Below, piece by piece: positions 24,628-32,935 of a stretch of 33,506 nucleotides of DNA. Each line of letters begins with the position of its first letter. The first letter of the stretch is position 1. The stretch lies in contig JAMCRN010000020.1 of assembly GCA_023380585.1 (NCBI GenBank), forward strand, positions 1-33,506, given 5' to 3'. The translations under genes and the position numbers were made by a program. Under the pieces are notes generated by a model. The model was not told where the DNA came from. It saw nothing but the letters and a program-made list of their open reading frames with translations, and did not search any database. This DNA is from Candidatus Parvarchaeota archaeon. GTDB taxonomy: Archaea > Nanobdellota > Nanobdellia > Parvarchaeales > Parvarchaeaceae.

Positions 24628-25923
24628 TTAGTAAGATTCGGTATTTTTTTTCTTTTTAAATCCTGTTTCACGCCGCGTCTTCGCAAGTCTTAGATAATAA
24701 GACAAAGGGTTTTTGATTAGTCTACAGGTTTCATCAGGGAAACATACGTTGAAATACTTGTAATAACCTGCCGCATCACAGTTCGGGGGAGGATACGCTT
24801 TGTTTGAGAATATGTAATTGACCTGCTGTGATATCAACATCTCCTTTAATGGAGGTTTGTTTTTCCGGTTCCATTCTAAAAGAAGGGACATAGTCTCTTC
24901 TTTCGTCTTCCCTATGTTCCTGTAAAAGTTAGTAAGTATGAATACGCTCCTCTTTTTTCCGTCGGAAAGTCCTGCGTCTATAGTCCTTATGCAGGGGGGC
25001 AGGAAACGCTTGTCAAGCGCGACGTTTTCTATCTTAAACTCTCCAGCGCGTTTTTCTTCTGCCTCTATCGGCTGGTACGCATCATAAGCCTCTACGAAAA
25101 GCCTATCAGATTCATGAGCGGACGGTTTTATGTCGAAAAAGTCCATATCAGCAATGACGTTTTCAGGCTTAGCTGATTCGATCTGAAAGTCTTGTATTTT
25201 GTTTTTGTCCAAAGGTACAGAAACCAACCATTTCTTTTCGTTAAGGGAATACTGCATCCTAAACATGTGCCTTTCGGAGATCAACACAGTGTCTATGTCT
25301 ACTACTGAATATGGGTTAAACTCGTCGTTCTCCTTCAGTTCTTTTTCAGGCTTTTTGAACATCTCAGCCAATCTTTTGACTCCATAGTCTTTTTCCAGGA
25401 ACTCCTTAAGCTCATCTCTTAACTGGTTCTTTAGGAATATAGATATCGTCATCGGTGCGTCAGGGAAAAGCTTCCTTGTCTCTATTCCGTTTACCTTCTC
25501 AGGGAATCCGCCGTATGGGACGAGTATATGGAACCCGCTTCCGCCACTGAACTTAACAGAAACAGTCCTTATTCCCTCGTCCGCTAATTTCTTTAACAAC
25601 ATCTTTCCGAACGTCTTTGATATCTCTAGCTGCTTGCAGTCTACGTCTATTACCAGGTCCCATCCTATTCGGTTCGATTCCAAGTCTGCATGGGAGGATT
25701 CCTTACTCAATGACAATGGATCGCCCCACCGCTCCTCACTTACATGGAAGCTTGTCGCTCCGTTTCTTACCAGAGCTTCTATCTCAGCAGGATATTGGAA
25801 GTACATCGGCCTCTTCCCAAAATTTTCCCCGTACCTTACTGCGCACTCTCTGTTTTTTACGCTGAGGAGCCTTTGGATCACATCATCTCTGAGATAGTAC
25901 CTGAGAATATCAGACGGTCTCAT
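24628..25923 (-). CDS. priS: single-chain DNA primase (PriS fused to PriL Fe-S domain)
   Basis: This is a 431-residue archaeal/eukaryotic-type primase that makes primers for replication. The catalytic PriS part has the metal-binding pair in IDVDC (D93, D95), the SGGSGFH motif (126-132) and a third acidic segment VDIDT (208-212) ahead of the conserved Arg/His positions. From about residue 305 the sequence matches the C-terminal domain of the large subunit. It begins LPPCI and keeps four cysteines, C311, C382, C394 and C400, in PPC, PNC, NVC and ETC contexts, as in the 4Fe-4S cluster of PriL. Single-chain primases of this kind are known from Nanoarchaeum. A TATA-like stretch (25946-25960) lies about 30 nt upstream. 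Confidence 0.9.
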   Translation of the reverse strand: MRPSDILRYYLRDDVIQRLLSVKNRECAVRYGENFGKRPMYFQYPAEIEALVRNGATSFHVSEERWGDPLSLSKESSHADLESNRIGWDLVIDVDCKQLEISKTFGKMLLKKLADEGIRTVSVKFSGGSGFHILVPYGGFPEKVNGIETRKLFPDAPMTISIFLKNQLRDELKEFLEKDYGVKRLAEMFKKPEKELKENDEFNPYSVVDIDTVLISERHMFRMQYSLNEKKWLVSVPLDKNKIQDFQIESAKPENVIADMDFFDIKPSAHESDRLFVEAYDAYQPIEAEEKRAGEFKIENVALDKRFLPPCIRTIDAGLSDGKKRSVFILTNFYRNIGKTKEETMSLLLEWNRKNKPPLKEMLISQQVNYIFSNKAYPPPNCDAAGYYKYFNVCFPDETCRLIKNPLSYYLRLAKTRRETGFKKKKNTESY

Positions 25924-26166
25924 ATACCTTTATTTCACCCTTATTGTATTAATATTATTTCGACAAAGACTGTTGTAAAACGGAATTTTAGCAGGTCCGG
26001 AAAGTGGTTACCAAAGAAATTTAATAAATGGCATGACGCTCTTTTCCAAGAGGTATCATCTTATAACGGACAGGCGTCCGATAGCCTGCCTAGTCATCTA
26101 TTTATACTAGATATATGCATATAGGACTATAATGGTGACACTAGGGGGTATTTAAGAGAAAATATA
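25924..26166. other. divergent intergenic region, primase / aIF1
   Basis: These 243 bases contain no convincing ORF. They hold the primase promoter near 25946-25960 and A/T-rich promoter candidates for aIF1 at 26111-26124 and 26149-26158. Between them is a GC-richer block with a hairpin at 26068-26090 (GG-A-CAGGC / GCCTG-CC), downstream of another TATA-like site at about 26018-26028. A small non-coding RNA is possible but unproven. Confidence 0.4.
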
Positions 26167-26469
26167 ATGGCAGAAGTTTGCCAAGTGTGCGGATTGCCGA
26201 AGGATATATGTATCTGCGGTACTATATCGCAGGAACAACAAAGGATACGCGTATACAAGAAGTCAGTTTCTTTCAGAAAAGTAGTTACTGTAATAGAGGG
26301 TATAGACCCAAAGACTTCGGACATAAAAGCCCTGACCAAAAAATTGAAGACCGAGATAGCGTGCGGTGGCACGTACAAGGGCAATAAGATAGAATTGCAG
26401 GGCGACCATGCCGAGAAAGTGAAATCTATACTTATAGATGAGGGTTTCCCAGAATCTGCGTTTGTATAA
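26167..26469 (+). CDS. translation initiation factor aIF1 (SUI1)
   Basis: This 100-residue factor binds the small subunit and enforces start-codon selection. The N-terminus has the archaeal zinc-ribbon pattern CQVCGLPKDICIC (C5, C8, C15, C17). The SUI1 core follows, with VIEGID, the basic KALTKKLKT helix, the CGGTYKGNKIELQGDH segment and a final helix. Length is typical. It leads a plus-strand run with DP1 and two thymidylate kinases. Confidence 0.96.
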   Translation: MAEVCQVCGLPKDICICGTISQEQQRIRVYKKSVSFRKVVTVIEGIDPKTSDIKALTKKLKTEIACGGTYKGNKIELQGDHAEKVKSILIDEGFPESAFV

Positions 26470-26505
26470 CAAAGCTTTAAAATTAAGGCGGAATATCATA
26501 GGTTC

Positions 26506-27951
26506 ATGGACCAGGCTGGTTTGGAAAAATTCTTTTTGAACGGCATACTTGTCGATTCTTCCATAAAAAACGTTAGTATAGAAGACATAGATGCGCTGAT
26601 AGCAAAACTGAAAGAAAACAACGTAAATTTCCTCGACAATGCGTCACTGAAGAAATATCTTCAACAGGATTCTATGACAGAGGACACAGCCGTGGAGATA
26701 ATAAAGAACTATGACGGCAAGACGTCCGCGTCTAAGCCGTCTGATTGGGCGGCATATTTCAATGACAGGTTTAACAGGTTGAAAACGATATTGATGAACA
26801 AACAGACTAATGGCGTGACTTCCATCGCAAACTTAAAAAATGTGCCTTCAAACACACAAGTATCAGTAATAGCAATGATAGCCTCCGTCTCTATAAGTCC
26901 GATAAAGAAATATATGGTCCTGGACATAGAGGACAACACTGGCAGGTACAGGGCGCTTTCGTCCGTAATAAACCAGGAGATAGTCGATGACCAGGTGGTC
27001 CTTATAAGTGGCAAAAAGTCGAAAGACGCTATATTCATCGACGAGATAACATTTCCGGATTCGCTTGTAAAAGACGGAACAGACGTCGGCATAACCGACT
27101 CATATGCTCTTTTTCTGTCAGATATACATGTAGGCTCCAAGCTATTCGCGAAGAAAGAATTCGAACGCTTCATAGACTGGCTCTGCGGCAGAGAGGAAGA
27201 ATACGCATCCATATCCAAGTGCGTCAAATTCATAGTCATAGCTGGGGATATGATAGACGGGATAGGCGTTTATCCGGATCAGGAAAAAGAACTTGAGATA
27301 AAGAGCCTAGCTGGGCAATACGAGGCATTATACATGCTTTTGGACAGGATACCAAAGCACATAAAGATACTCCTATCCCAGGGTAATCACGACGCTACGC
27401 ATATCGCCGAACCGCAGCCTGTTTTAGACAGAAAATTCGGCGGAAGCATGTTCAACTTAAAAAACGCAGTCTTTCTGTCCAACCCATATCAGGTAAACCT
27501 TATAGTAGGGAACAAGAAGGTCAATCTCCTATCATACCATGGTTTCAGTCTTATGTACTATGTAAATTCGATACAGAAATACAATAAAATGACAGAAAAT
27601 GACATAATCTCCATAATGAAGCTTCAACTTAAATCTAGGCATCTAGCACCGACGCACGGCTCAGCACAGCTGATACCTCTGGACAGGGATTACTTGGTTA
27701 TAGACGAAACACCGGACATTTACGTTACTGGACACGTGCACAAGGCGGCCGCGGCAAAGTATAAGGAAACGCTCCTGATCAACGCCTCGTGCTGGCAGTA
27801 CCAGACTTCTTACCAGAAGAAATATGGCATAGAACCGGATATAGCCAAAGTGGTAGCTGTCAACTTACGCGATAAAACGTTTCAAATACTGGATTTTATG
27901 GGCGAAAAAGTTCAAATATCAAGAAAGGGAATAAAAGAAGAGGCGATCTGA
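26506..27951 (+). CDS. polB: DNA polymerase D small subunit (DP1), 3'-5' exonuclease
   Basis: This 481-residue partner of DP2 has a calcineurin-like phosphoesterase fold that proofreads. All metal motifs are intact: SDIHVGS (205-211), GDMIDG (247-252), GNHD (293-296), the SYHG histidine and GHVH (409-412). An OB-fold lies at about 110-190, and residues 1-70 form a helical head. Unlike the eukaryotic B-subunits, the active site is not degraded. The protein is near the lower end of DP1 lengths. It follows aIF1 by 36 nt and precedes tmk by 3 nt. DP2 is encoded 15 kb away. Confidence 0.96.
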   Translation: MDQAGLEKFFLNGILVDSSIKNVSIEDIDALIAKLKENNVNFLDNASLKKYLQQDSMTEDTAVEIIKNYDGKTSASKPSDWAAYFNDRFNRLKTILMNKQTNGVTSIANLKNVPSNTQVSVIAMIASVSISPIKKYMVLDIEDNTGRYRALSSVINQEIVDDQVVLISGKKSKDAIFIDEITFPDSLVKDGTDVGITDSYALFLSDIHVGSKLFAKKEFERFIDWLCGREEEYASISKCVKFIVIAGDMIDGIGVYPDQEKELEIKSLAGQYEALYMLLDRIPKHIKILLSQGNHDATHIAEPQPVLDRKFGGSMFNLKNAVFLSNPYQVNLIVGNKKVNLLSYHGFSLMYYVNSIQKYNKMTENDIISIMKLQLKSRHLAPTHGSAQLIPLDRDYLVIDETPDIYVTGHVHKAAAAKYKETLLINASCWQYQTSYQKKYGIEPDIAKVVAVNLRDKTFQILDFMGEKVQISRKGIKEEAI

Positions 27952-27954
27952 CTA

Positions 27955-28581
27955 ATGGCCGGAAGACTCATAGTATTAGAAGGGATAGACGGTACTGGCA
28001 AAGCTTCTCAGACCGCTCTCTTGGAGAAGCGTCTCAGGGATGCTGGTAAGACAGTGTCAGTCTACTCCTATCCTGATTATGATTCGGTATACGGCAAGAG
28101 GATAAAGGCATTCCTTTACAATGAGATAAAACTATCGATAGAGGAGCTATTCTTCCTGTATTTTATAGACATAATAAAGGACAATCGAGAAGTCAAGGAA
28201 AAACTTGCGAGAGGCGAGTTCGTATTGATGGACAGGTATGTTTTTTCCACTGTAGCTTACCAGGCAGCAGGAGGGTTTGATATCGAAAAATCAAAATCTA
28301 TAGTCTCATTATCAGGTATAAACAAACCGGATCTGGTGCTTTACATCGATATGCCAGAAGATATTTCTATGTCGCGCAAATACAAACAGAAGGAGTCCTC
28401 TTCCGTGGACAAGTTCGAAAAGAACAGGAAATTTCTTCTCTCCGTCAAGAAGAATTATAACACGTTACTGGAGGAGAATTTCTATTCGGACAGATGGGCT
28501 AGAATTGATGCAGGCGATGATACGATAGACTCAGTTTTCAAGATGATACTAAAGAAAATAGAAGACGCGAAAATATTATGA
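27955..28581 (+). CDS. tmk: thymidylate kinase (dTMP kinase)
   Basis: This 208-residue P-loop kinase converts dTMP to dTDP. The P-loop GIDGTGKAS (11-18 region) keeps the essential lysine but has Ala where Ser/Thr usually follows it. That form, together with YPDY near 39-42, recalls a known subgroup of thymidylate kinases with GK(A/K)(T/S)Q. The DRY motif is D93-R94-Y95, and a basic lid segment SRKYKQKE is present. It sits directly after DP1 and one nucleotide before a second, divergent paralogue, tying dTTP supply to the replication genes. Confidence 0.92.
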   Translation: MAGRLIVLEGIDGTGKASQTALLEKRLRDAGKTVSVYSYPDYDSVYGKRIKAFLYNEIKLSIEELFFLYFIDIIKDNREVKEKLARGEFVLMDRYVFSTVAYQAAGGFDIEKSKSIVSLSGINKPDLVLYIDMPEDISMSRKYKQKESSSVDKFEKNRKFLLSVKKNYNTLLEENFYSDRWARIDAGDDTIDSVFKMILKKIEDAKIL

Positions 28582-28582
28582 T

Positions 28583-29182
28583 ATGAAAGGCGTTTTTATA
28601 GTGATAGAAGGGCTTGATGGAGCAGGAATATCCACACAGGCGTCCTTGCTGGCGGAGTTTCTGCGCAAGAAAGGCAAGAAAGTGATACTCACCAAAGAGC
28701 CTACAAACAGCATACTTGGAGGCCTGGCAAAATCGGTCTTAATAAACGAATGGAAAGCATCTCCAAAGACTCTTCAGTTGATATTCTGCGCTGATCGGTC
28801 TAATCACCTTGATATAGAGATAGAACCTGCATTGAGCAAGGGATACTGGGTCGTCTGCGACAGGTACATGTTTTCAAGCCTTGCTTACGGATATGCTTCT
28901 AATCTCAATTCTAAATGGCTTCGCTATATAAATCTCAGATTTAGACTGCCGGATCTGTGCATATTTTTGGATGTGAAACCGGATACCGCTATGTCTAGGA
29001 GCAGCAACCAGGATTCCAGTCTGCACCTTTTCGACCAAAGACAGAAGCTAGAACTGGTTAGACAATCTTATATAAAGATAGCAAGAGAATTCCATCTTAA
29101 GACAGTAGATGGGAATGGAAGCATAGAAGAGACAGCTGCGAAGACAGATAAGTTGATAGAAAAGGCGTTTTTTAGGCAATGA
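28583..29182 (+). CDS. thymidylate kinase paralogue lacking the P-loop lysine
   Basis: This is a 199-residue protein of the thymidylate kinase family by overall pattern: VIEGLDGAG at the start, TKEPT, CADRSNH, DRY (93-95) and a lid region near SRSSNQ. The P-loop reads GLDGAGIST, with Ile16 (codon ATA, 28628-28630) replacing the invariant lysine. A single base change from AAA would cause this, so a sequencing error is possible. The rest of the fold looks well kept, which argues for a functional protein, perhaps with altered chemistry or a regulatory partner role to the adjacent kinase. Its stop overlaps the start of the following surface-protein gene. Confidence 0.88.
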   Translation: MKGVFIVIEGLDGAGISTQASLLAEFLRKKGKKVILTKEPTNSILGGLAKSVLINEWKASPKTLQLIFCADRSNHLDIEIEPALSKGYWVVCDRYMFSSLAYGYASNLNSKWLRYINLRFRLPDLCIFLDVKPDTAMSRSSNQDSSLHLFDQRQKLELVRQSYIKIAREFHLKTVDGNGSIEETAAKTDKLIEKAFFRQ

Positions 29183-31485
29183 TGTCAAAAATAGAACAGA
29201 AGGGAGCACAGTCATCCGTAGAGTATCTGATAGTAATAGGCATTGCGCTTGTCATCCTATCGGTCCTTGTTTCCTATTCCATATACTATTCAGTAGGGTA
29301 CAATTCCCAGCGTCTGAGTCAAGAAACCGGGCTTTCCGCTTCAGGGATAGGAAACGCCGTCAATTACTTGAATTCAGAAGAGGTAGGCTCTTCTGTAAAA
29401 TTATCAATAACATCGCCAGGTTTCAGTTATCCAGAGTCTATATTCTGCGGAGACACCGTCGTACTGGCTTCTAACGGAGCCCAATCTGCGCAGAACTTGG
29501 TCCTTAACACTATAGGAGAGCTGCCTTTAGACTCAGGGACTTATACGGGAGTCGTTTCTTCATTTCTGGTAGGAAACACTATAGAGGCCGTAATAAGACT
29601 GAACATGCCGATCTCCTTGATAAACTCAAGTTATTACATGTCGCCTTCTGATTTTCTTTACAACGTGTCATTTTTGGACACTTCCGGTAACCTTGTCGGA
29701 AACGTGAATTTTACCGTCTATCTATACACTCATTCATATGTATTAGTAGCATCTCAGAATGAAACTACCATCTCGGGTAGTTATTCTGGGTCTATACCGC
29801 TATCTGCAGAGTATTCCAGCCTCATAGTGGTGATACTGGCCAGAAGTTTCGGCGTGTTCAGCTCTACGTGCTTCTCTCCTAATACGATGGTCGAGATCAC
29901 CCTGTCTAACTATCAGTCCTCTCCAACGGCGCAGCCTTTCCAACAGATGGTGACAGTCGATTCTGCGGATTTCTCCAGCCTTGAGGCTTCCAATCTCAGC
30001 AATATAGGATTTTTTTATTCCAACGGCACGATAATACCGAGCTGGATGCAAAATGGTAATTCTGCGTATTTCAATGGTTCAAGCACTTACTTGAACGCCC
30101 CTGAAAATACGCCAGTAAACCCGGATTCGTCTCTTTCAGTAGCGGTGTGGTTTGAGACAACGAGCGACGGCGTGATCGTATGGGACGGCAATACATCGCA
30201 GCCTTCGACCGCAAATGCGTATTCTCCTATCCTGTATGTCAATGACAAAGGCAACTTAGCAGGAGGAGACCTGGCCGGAGGAATCCAGCCATTCAATACG
30301 ACTTACCACGTCGCTGACGGTAAATGGCATCTCGTAGTGATAACACAGACGACTTCCGGACAGTCACTTTACCTGGACGGTAATCTGATAGCCACAGTCG
30401 CAGGCGCACCACAGTCTTTCTCTCCTTATTATTGGACTATAGGGGAAGGCTACACTAATTTGTGGGCGAACACGAACAATGGGAATTTCTATTTCAATGG
30501 TTTCATATCGGACGTCCAAATATATAGTGTAGCGCTTTCCCAGTCTAACGTCTCTACTTTGTATTCCGAAGGTATAAACGGTAATCCGATAAGCCAGGGT
30601 CTGGCCGCATGGTGGCCTTTATTAGGAAACGTCAATGATTATTCTGGGAATTCTCACAATCTGGCCGGCAAAGTCTCGTTCCTCCCTTCGTCAGGCAGCA
30701 GTTCAACGACTTACTGGTTGAAGGTAAAGGGGATACCGGCCTTCTCCTCAGAAAACATATACATGGGATTCGCTCCAGAAACGGAGAACCTTTTAAACAA
30801 CAAGAATACCGGCGAAGCTCCTTCTTTATCATCGACATACGGGGAATACGATGACGGTGCGAACGTGTTCATTTATTATACGGATTTCGCAGGAACTTCT
30901 CTACCAAGTGGATGGGGTTCGAGTGTAGGTCCGTCGAGCGGTTCTGTAACAGTAAATAATGGGGTTACTCTCATTTCAGGGACAGGAGGTTCAAACGGCT
31001 GGGGAACTATAACTTATCAATTTGCTATGCCGTCCTCAAATCAAATAATAGTAGAAGTATACGGGCAAACCGCAGAAACAGGAAGGCAAAGAATGTATCT
31101 TACTGATACGTCTGCCACTAGTTTCGGGGGCTACGGCGGCGATTTGGGATTTGATTATGGCATATTTGGCGCGGGTGAGATAACAAGTGGGGATCTGCAA
31201 TACTATTGGAATGGATTTTATTCGCCTTCAAACCCTTCCTTTTCTATAAATACAAGCTATATAGTACAATATATATTGACAGATTCAACTTTTTATTGGA
31301 ATATTTTAAGCAAATACGGGACGTTAATAGCATCTCACTCAACTAGCCAGCCTTCCACGACAGATGTATTAAGCTTAATAGACGATGATGACAGCGGAGC
31401 AACTCAATCCACGTATTATTGGGTCGAATTCAGAGCCTATCCTCCAAACGGCATTATGCCTTCTGTTAGTTTTAGCAGTGTTTAA
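29179..31485 (+). CDS. large pilin-like surface protein: class III signal, DUF2341 split by LamG
   Basis: This 768-residue protein starts with a class III (prepilin-type) signal, KGAQSSVEY, and a hydrophobic helix to about residue 35. A DUF2341-like domain opens at about 250 (PFQQMVTVDS, then IIPSWMQNGN at 285-294). It is interrupted by a LamG domain (about 295-508, FNGSSTYLN to WWPLLGNVNDYSGN). DUF2341 then resumes (TYWLKVKGI, YGEYDDGANVF). A further beta-rich domain ends in RAYPPNGIMPSVSF. The protein has two cysteines and many N-glycosylation sequons. It likely forms or decorates a pilus and may bind carbohydrate. Its ATG overlaps the stop of the thymidylate kinase paralogue by 4 nt. Confidence 0.88.
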   Translation: MMSKIEQKGAQSSVEYLIVIGIALVILSVLVSYSIYYSVGYNSQRLSQETGLSASGIGNAVNYLNSEEVGSSVKLSITSPGFSYPESIFCGDTVVLASNGAQSAQNLVLNTIGELPLDSGTYTGVVSSFLVGNTIEAVIRLNMPISLINSSYYMSPSDFLYNVSFLDTSGNLVGNVNFTVYLYTHSYVLVASQNETTISGSYSGSIPLSAEYSSLIVVILARSFGVFSSTCFSPNTMVEITLSNYQSSPTAQPFQQMVTVDSADFSSLEASNLSNIGFFYSNGTIIPSWMQNGNSAYFNGSSTYLNAPENTPVNPDSSLSVAVWFETTSDGVIVWDGNTSQPSTANAYSPILYVNDKGNLAGGDLAGGIQPFNTTYHVADGKWHLVVITQTTSGQSLYLDGNLIATVAGAPQSFSPYYWTIGEGYTNLWANTNNGNFYFNGFISDVQIYSVALSQSNVSTLYSEGINGNPISQGLAAWWPLLGNVNDYSGNSHNLAGKVSFLPSSGSSSTTYWLKVKGIPAFSSENIYMGFAPETENLLNNKNTGEAPSLSSTYGEYDDGANVFIYYTDFAGTSLPSGWGSSVGPSSGSVTVNNGVTLISGTGGSNGWGTITYQFAMPSSNQIIVEVYGQTAETGRQRMYLTDTSATSFGGYGGDLGFDYGIFGAGEITSGDLQYYWNGFYSPSNPSFSINTSYIVQYILTDSTFYWNILSKYGTLIASHSTSQPSTTDVLSLIDDDDSGATQSTYYWVEFRAYPPNGIMPSVSFSSV

Positions 31486-31510
31486 TTAATATACGCTCCT
31501 TAATATCAGC

Positions 31511-32854
31511 ATGGAAACACAGCGCATAAAGGTGATAGCTACGGTAGGCCCGGCCTCGGACAAGCCGGAGATGCTAAAAGCCATGATAAAGTCCGGTGTC
31601 AACATCTTCAGATTCAATTTTTCACACGGAAATCAGTCTTATTTCAGGTCTATAATAAAGAATGTGAGGGCTATAGACAGGAATCTAGGCACAAAAACCA
31701 CCATGTTCATAGACCTGCCTGGTCCTAAATTCAGGACAGGGAAGTTAGAAAATGAGCCTTTTCAGATAAAAAAAGGGCATGTATACAGGCTAGGGCCAGA
31801 CGCAGACATACCAGTAGATCAAGCCATACTTAAGAAGTTAAACGTCCACAAGAAGATACTCATATCTGATGGCAAATTGGAGCTTCGCCCAATCAAGTTC
31901 AGCGGGAAGTACCTTCTTGCGAGGGCAGAAAACGACCTATTGCTTCGGAACGAACAGAGCATAAATTCGCCATCTCTCTCCTATTCGAAGCGGTACCCTA
32001 CAAATAAGGACATAGAAGGGATAAGATTCGGACTTAAGAACGGCATAGACACATTTGCGCTTTCTTTTGTCGCGTCAGCAGAAGACATATCAAAGGCAAG
32101 ACGTATAACCGGCAAAAGCTCGAATATAATAGCTAAGATAGAAAGAAAGGAAGCCGTAGAGAATTTTCACAGCATACTCGAAGTATCCGATATAATAATG
32201 GTAGCTAGAGGGGACCTTGGGCTGAACATGGACATAGCAGAGGTCCCTGAGATACAAAAGAAGCTGATATACCAGAGCAACAAAGCAGGAAGGCCTGTTA
32301 TAACCGCCACGCAGATGCTAGAATCTATGACGTCAAGCATAACCCCCACAAGGGCAGAAGTAGATGACATATTCACGGCAATAGAGGAAGGCACAGACGC
32401 CGTGATGCTTTCGGAGGAAACAGCAATAGGGGATTATCCGCTGAAAAGCGTGCAGATGATAAGGCATGTCATAAACAAGTTTAATTACTCAAGTACGGGA
32501 AAGAGAGCATATACTGAAGAGACATTGCAGGATTCTATCCTGGATGCTGCGGTAGAACTTGTGCATAAGACCGGTATAAAGGATATAGCGGTGGTAACTG
32601 CCACCGGCGAGTCAGCCTTCAAGCTTTCAAGGTACGACCTGGCGGTAAGGATATTCGCACTTGCAAGATCAGATACAGTACTGGATAAACTGTCCTTCGG
32701 CAGGGGAATAATAGGTATAAAATACACAACAGTCCGAGGTGAGAAAGCCATAGTTTCTTACCTAAGGAAAAGATTCAAGATCAGGGACATAATATTGATT
32801 TCAGCCCCGCGGAACGCAAAAAACCTCCAGGAAAGTGTAAAAATATACACTTGA
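31511..32854 (+). CDS. pyk: pyruvate kinase
   Basis: This 447-residue glycolytic enzyme makes pyruvate and ATP from phosphoenolpyruvate and ADP. Motifs in order are TVGPAS (11-16), FNFSHG, the B-domain entry GPKFRTG, the catalytic lysine K209 in IIAKIERKEAV, MVARGDLG with the metal-binding acidic residues, and ATQMLESM followed by TRAEV. The C-terminal domain is present but short. The region between the B domain and the TNKD segment is more divergent than usual. It lies 25 nt after the surface protein gene with no clear TATA box between, so it may be cotranscribed. Confidence 0.96.
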   Translation: METQRIKVIATVGPASDKPEMLKAMIKSGVNIFRFNFSHGNQSYFRSIIKNVRAIDRNLGTKTTMFIDLPGPKFRTGKLENEPFQIKKGHVYRLGPDADIPVDQAILKKLNVHKKILISDGKLELRPIKFSGKYLLARAENDLLLRNEQSINSPSLSYSKRYPTNKDIEGIRFGLKNGIDTFALSFVASAEDISKARRITGKSSNIIAKIERKEAVENFHSILEVSDIIMVARGDLGLNMDIAEVPEIQKKLIYQSNKAGRPVITATQMLESMTSSITPTRAEVDDIFTAIEEGTDAVMLSEETAIGDYPLKSVQMIRHVINKFNYSSTGKRAYTEETLQDSILDAAVELVHKTGIKDIAVVTATGESAFKLSRYDLAVRIFALARSDTVLDKLSFGRGIIGIKYTTVRGEKAIVSYLRKRFKIRDIILISAPRNAKNLQESVKIYT

Positions 32855-32902
32855 TTGCATTGTGCGTCCGCCGGCAGTACCACTTTCAAGGGTAACCAAT
32901 AA

Positions 32903-32914
32903 GATTTAAATACT
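32903..32914 (+). promoter_or_regulatory. TATA box for the right-edge gene
   Basis: GATTTAAATACT is centred about 28 nt upstream of the ATG at 32936, predicting a leaderless transcript. Confidence 0.55.
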
Positions 32915-32935
32915 GAGTGAGTAGAGTTATTAGGA

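Noticed and set aside
25744-26124. 126-residue plus-strand ORF entering the primase/aIF1 gap
   Set aside because: Most of it is antisense to the primase coding region, and its tail in the gap lacks protein-like patterns.
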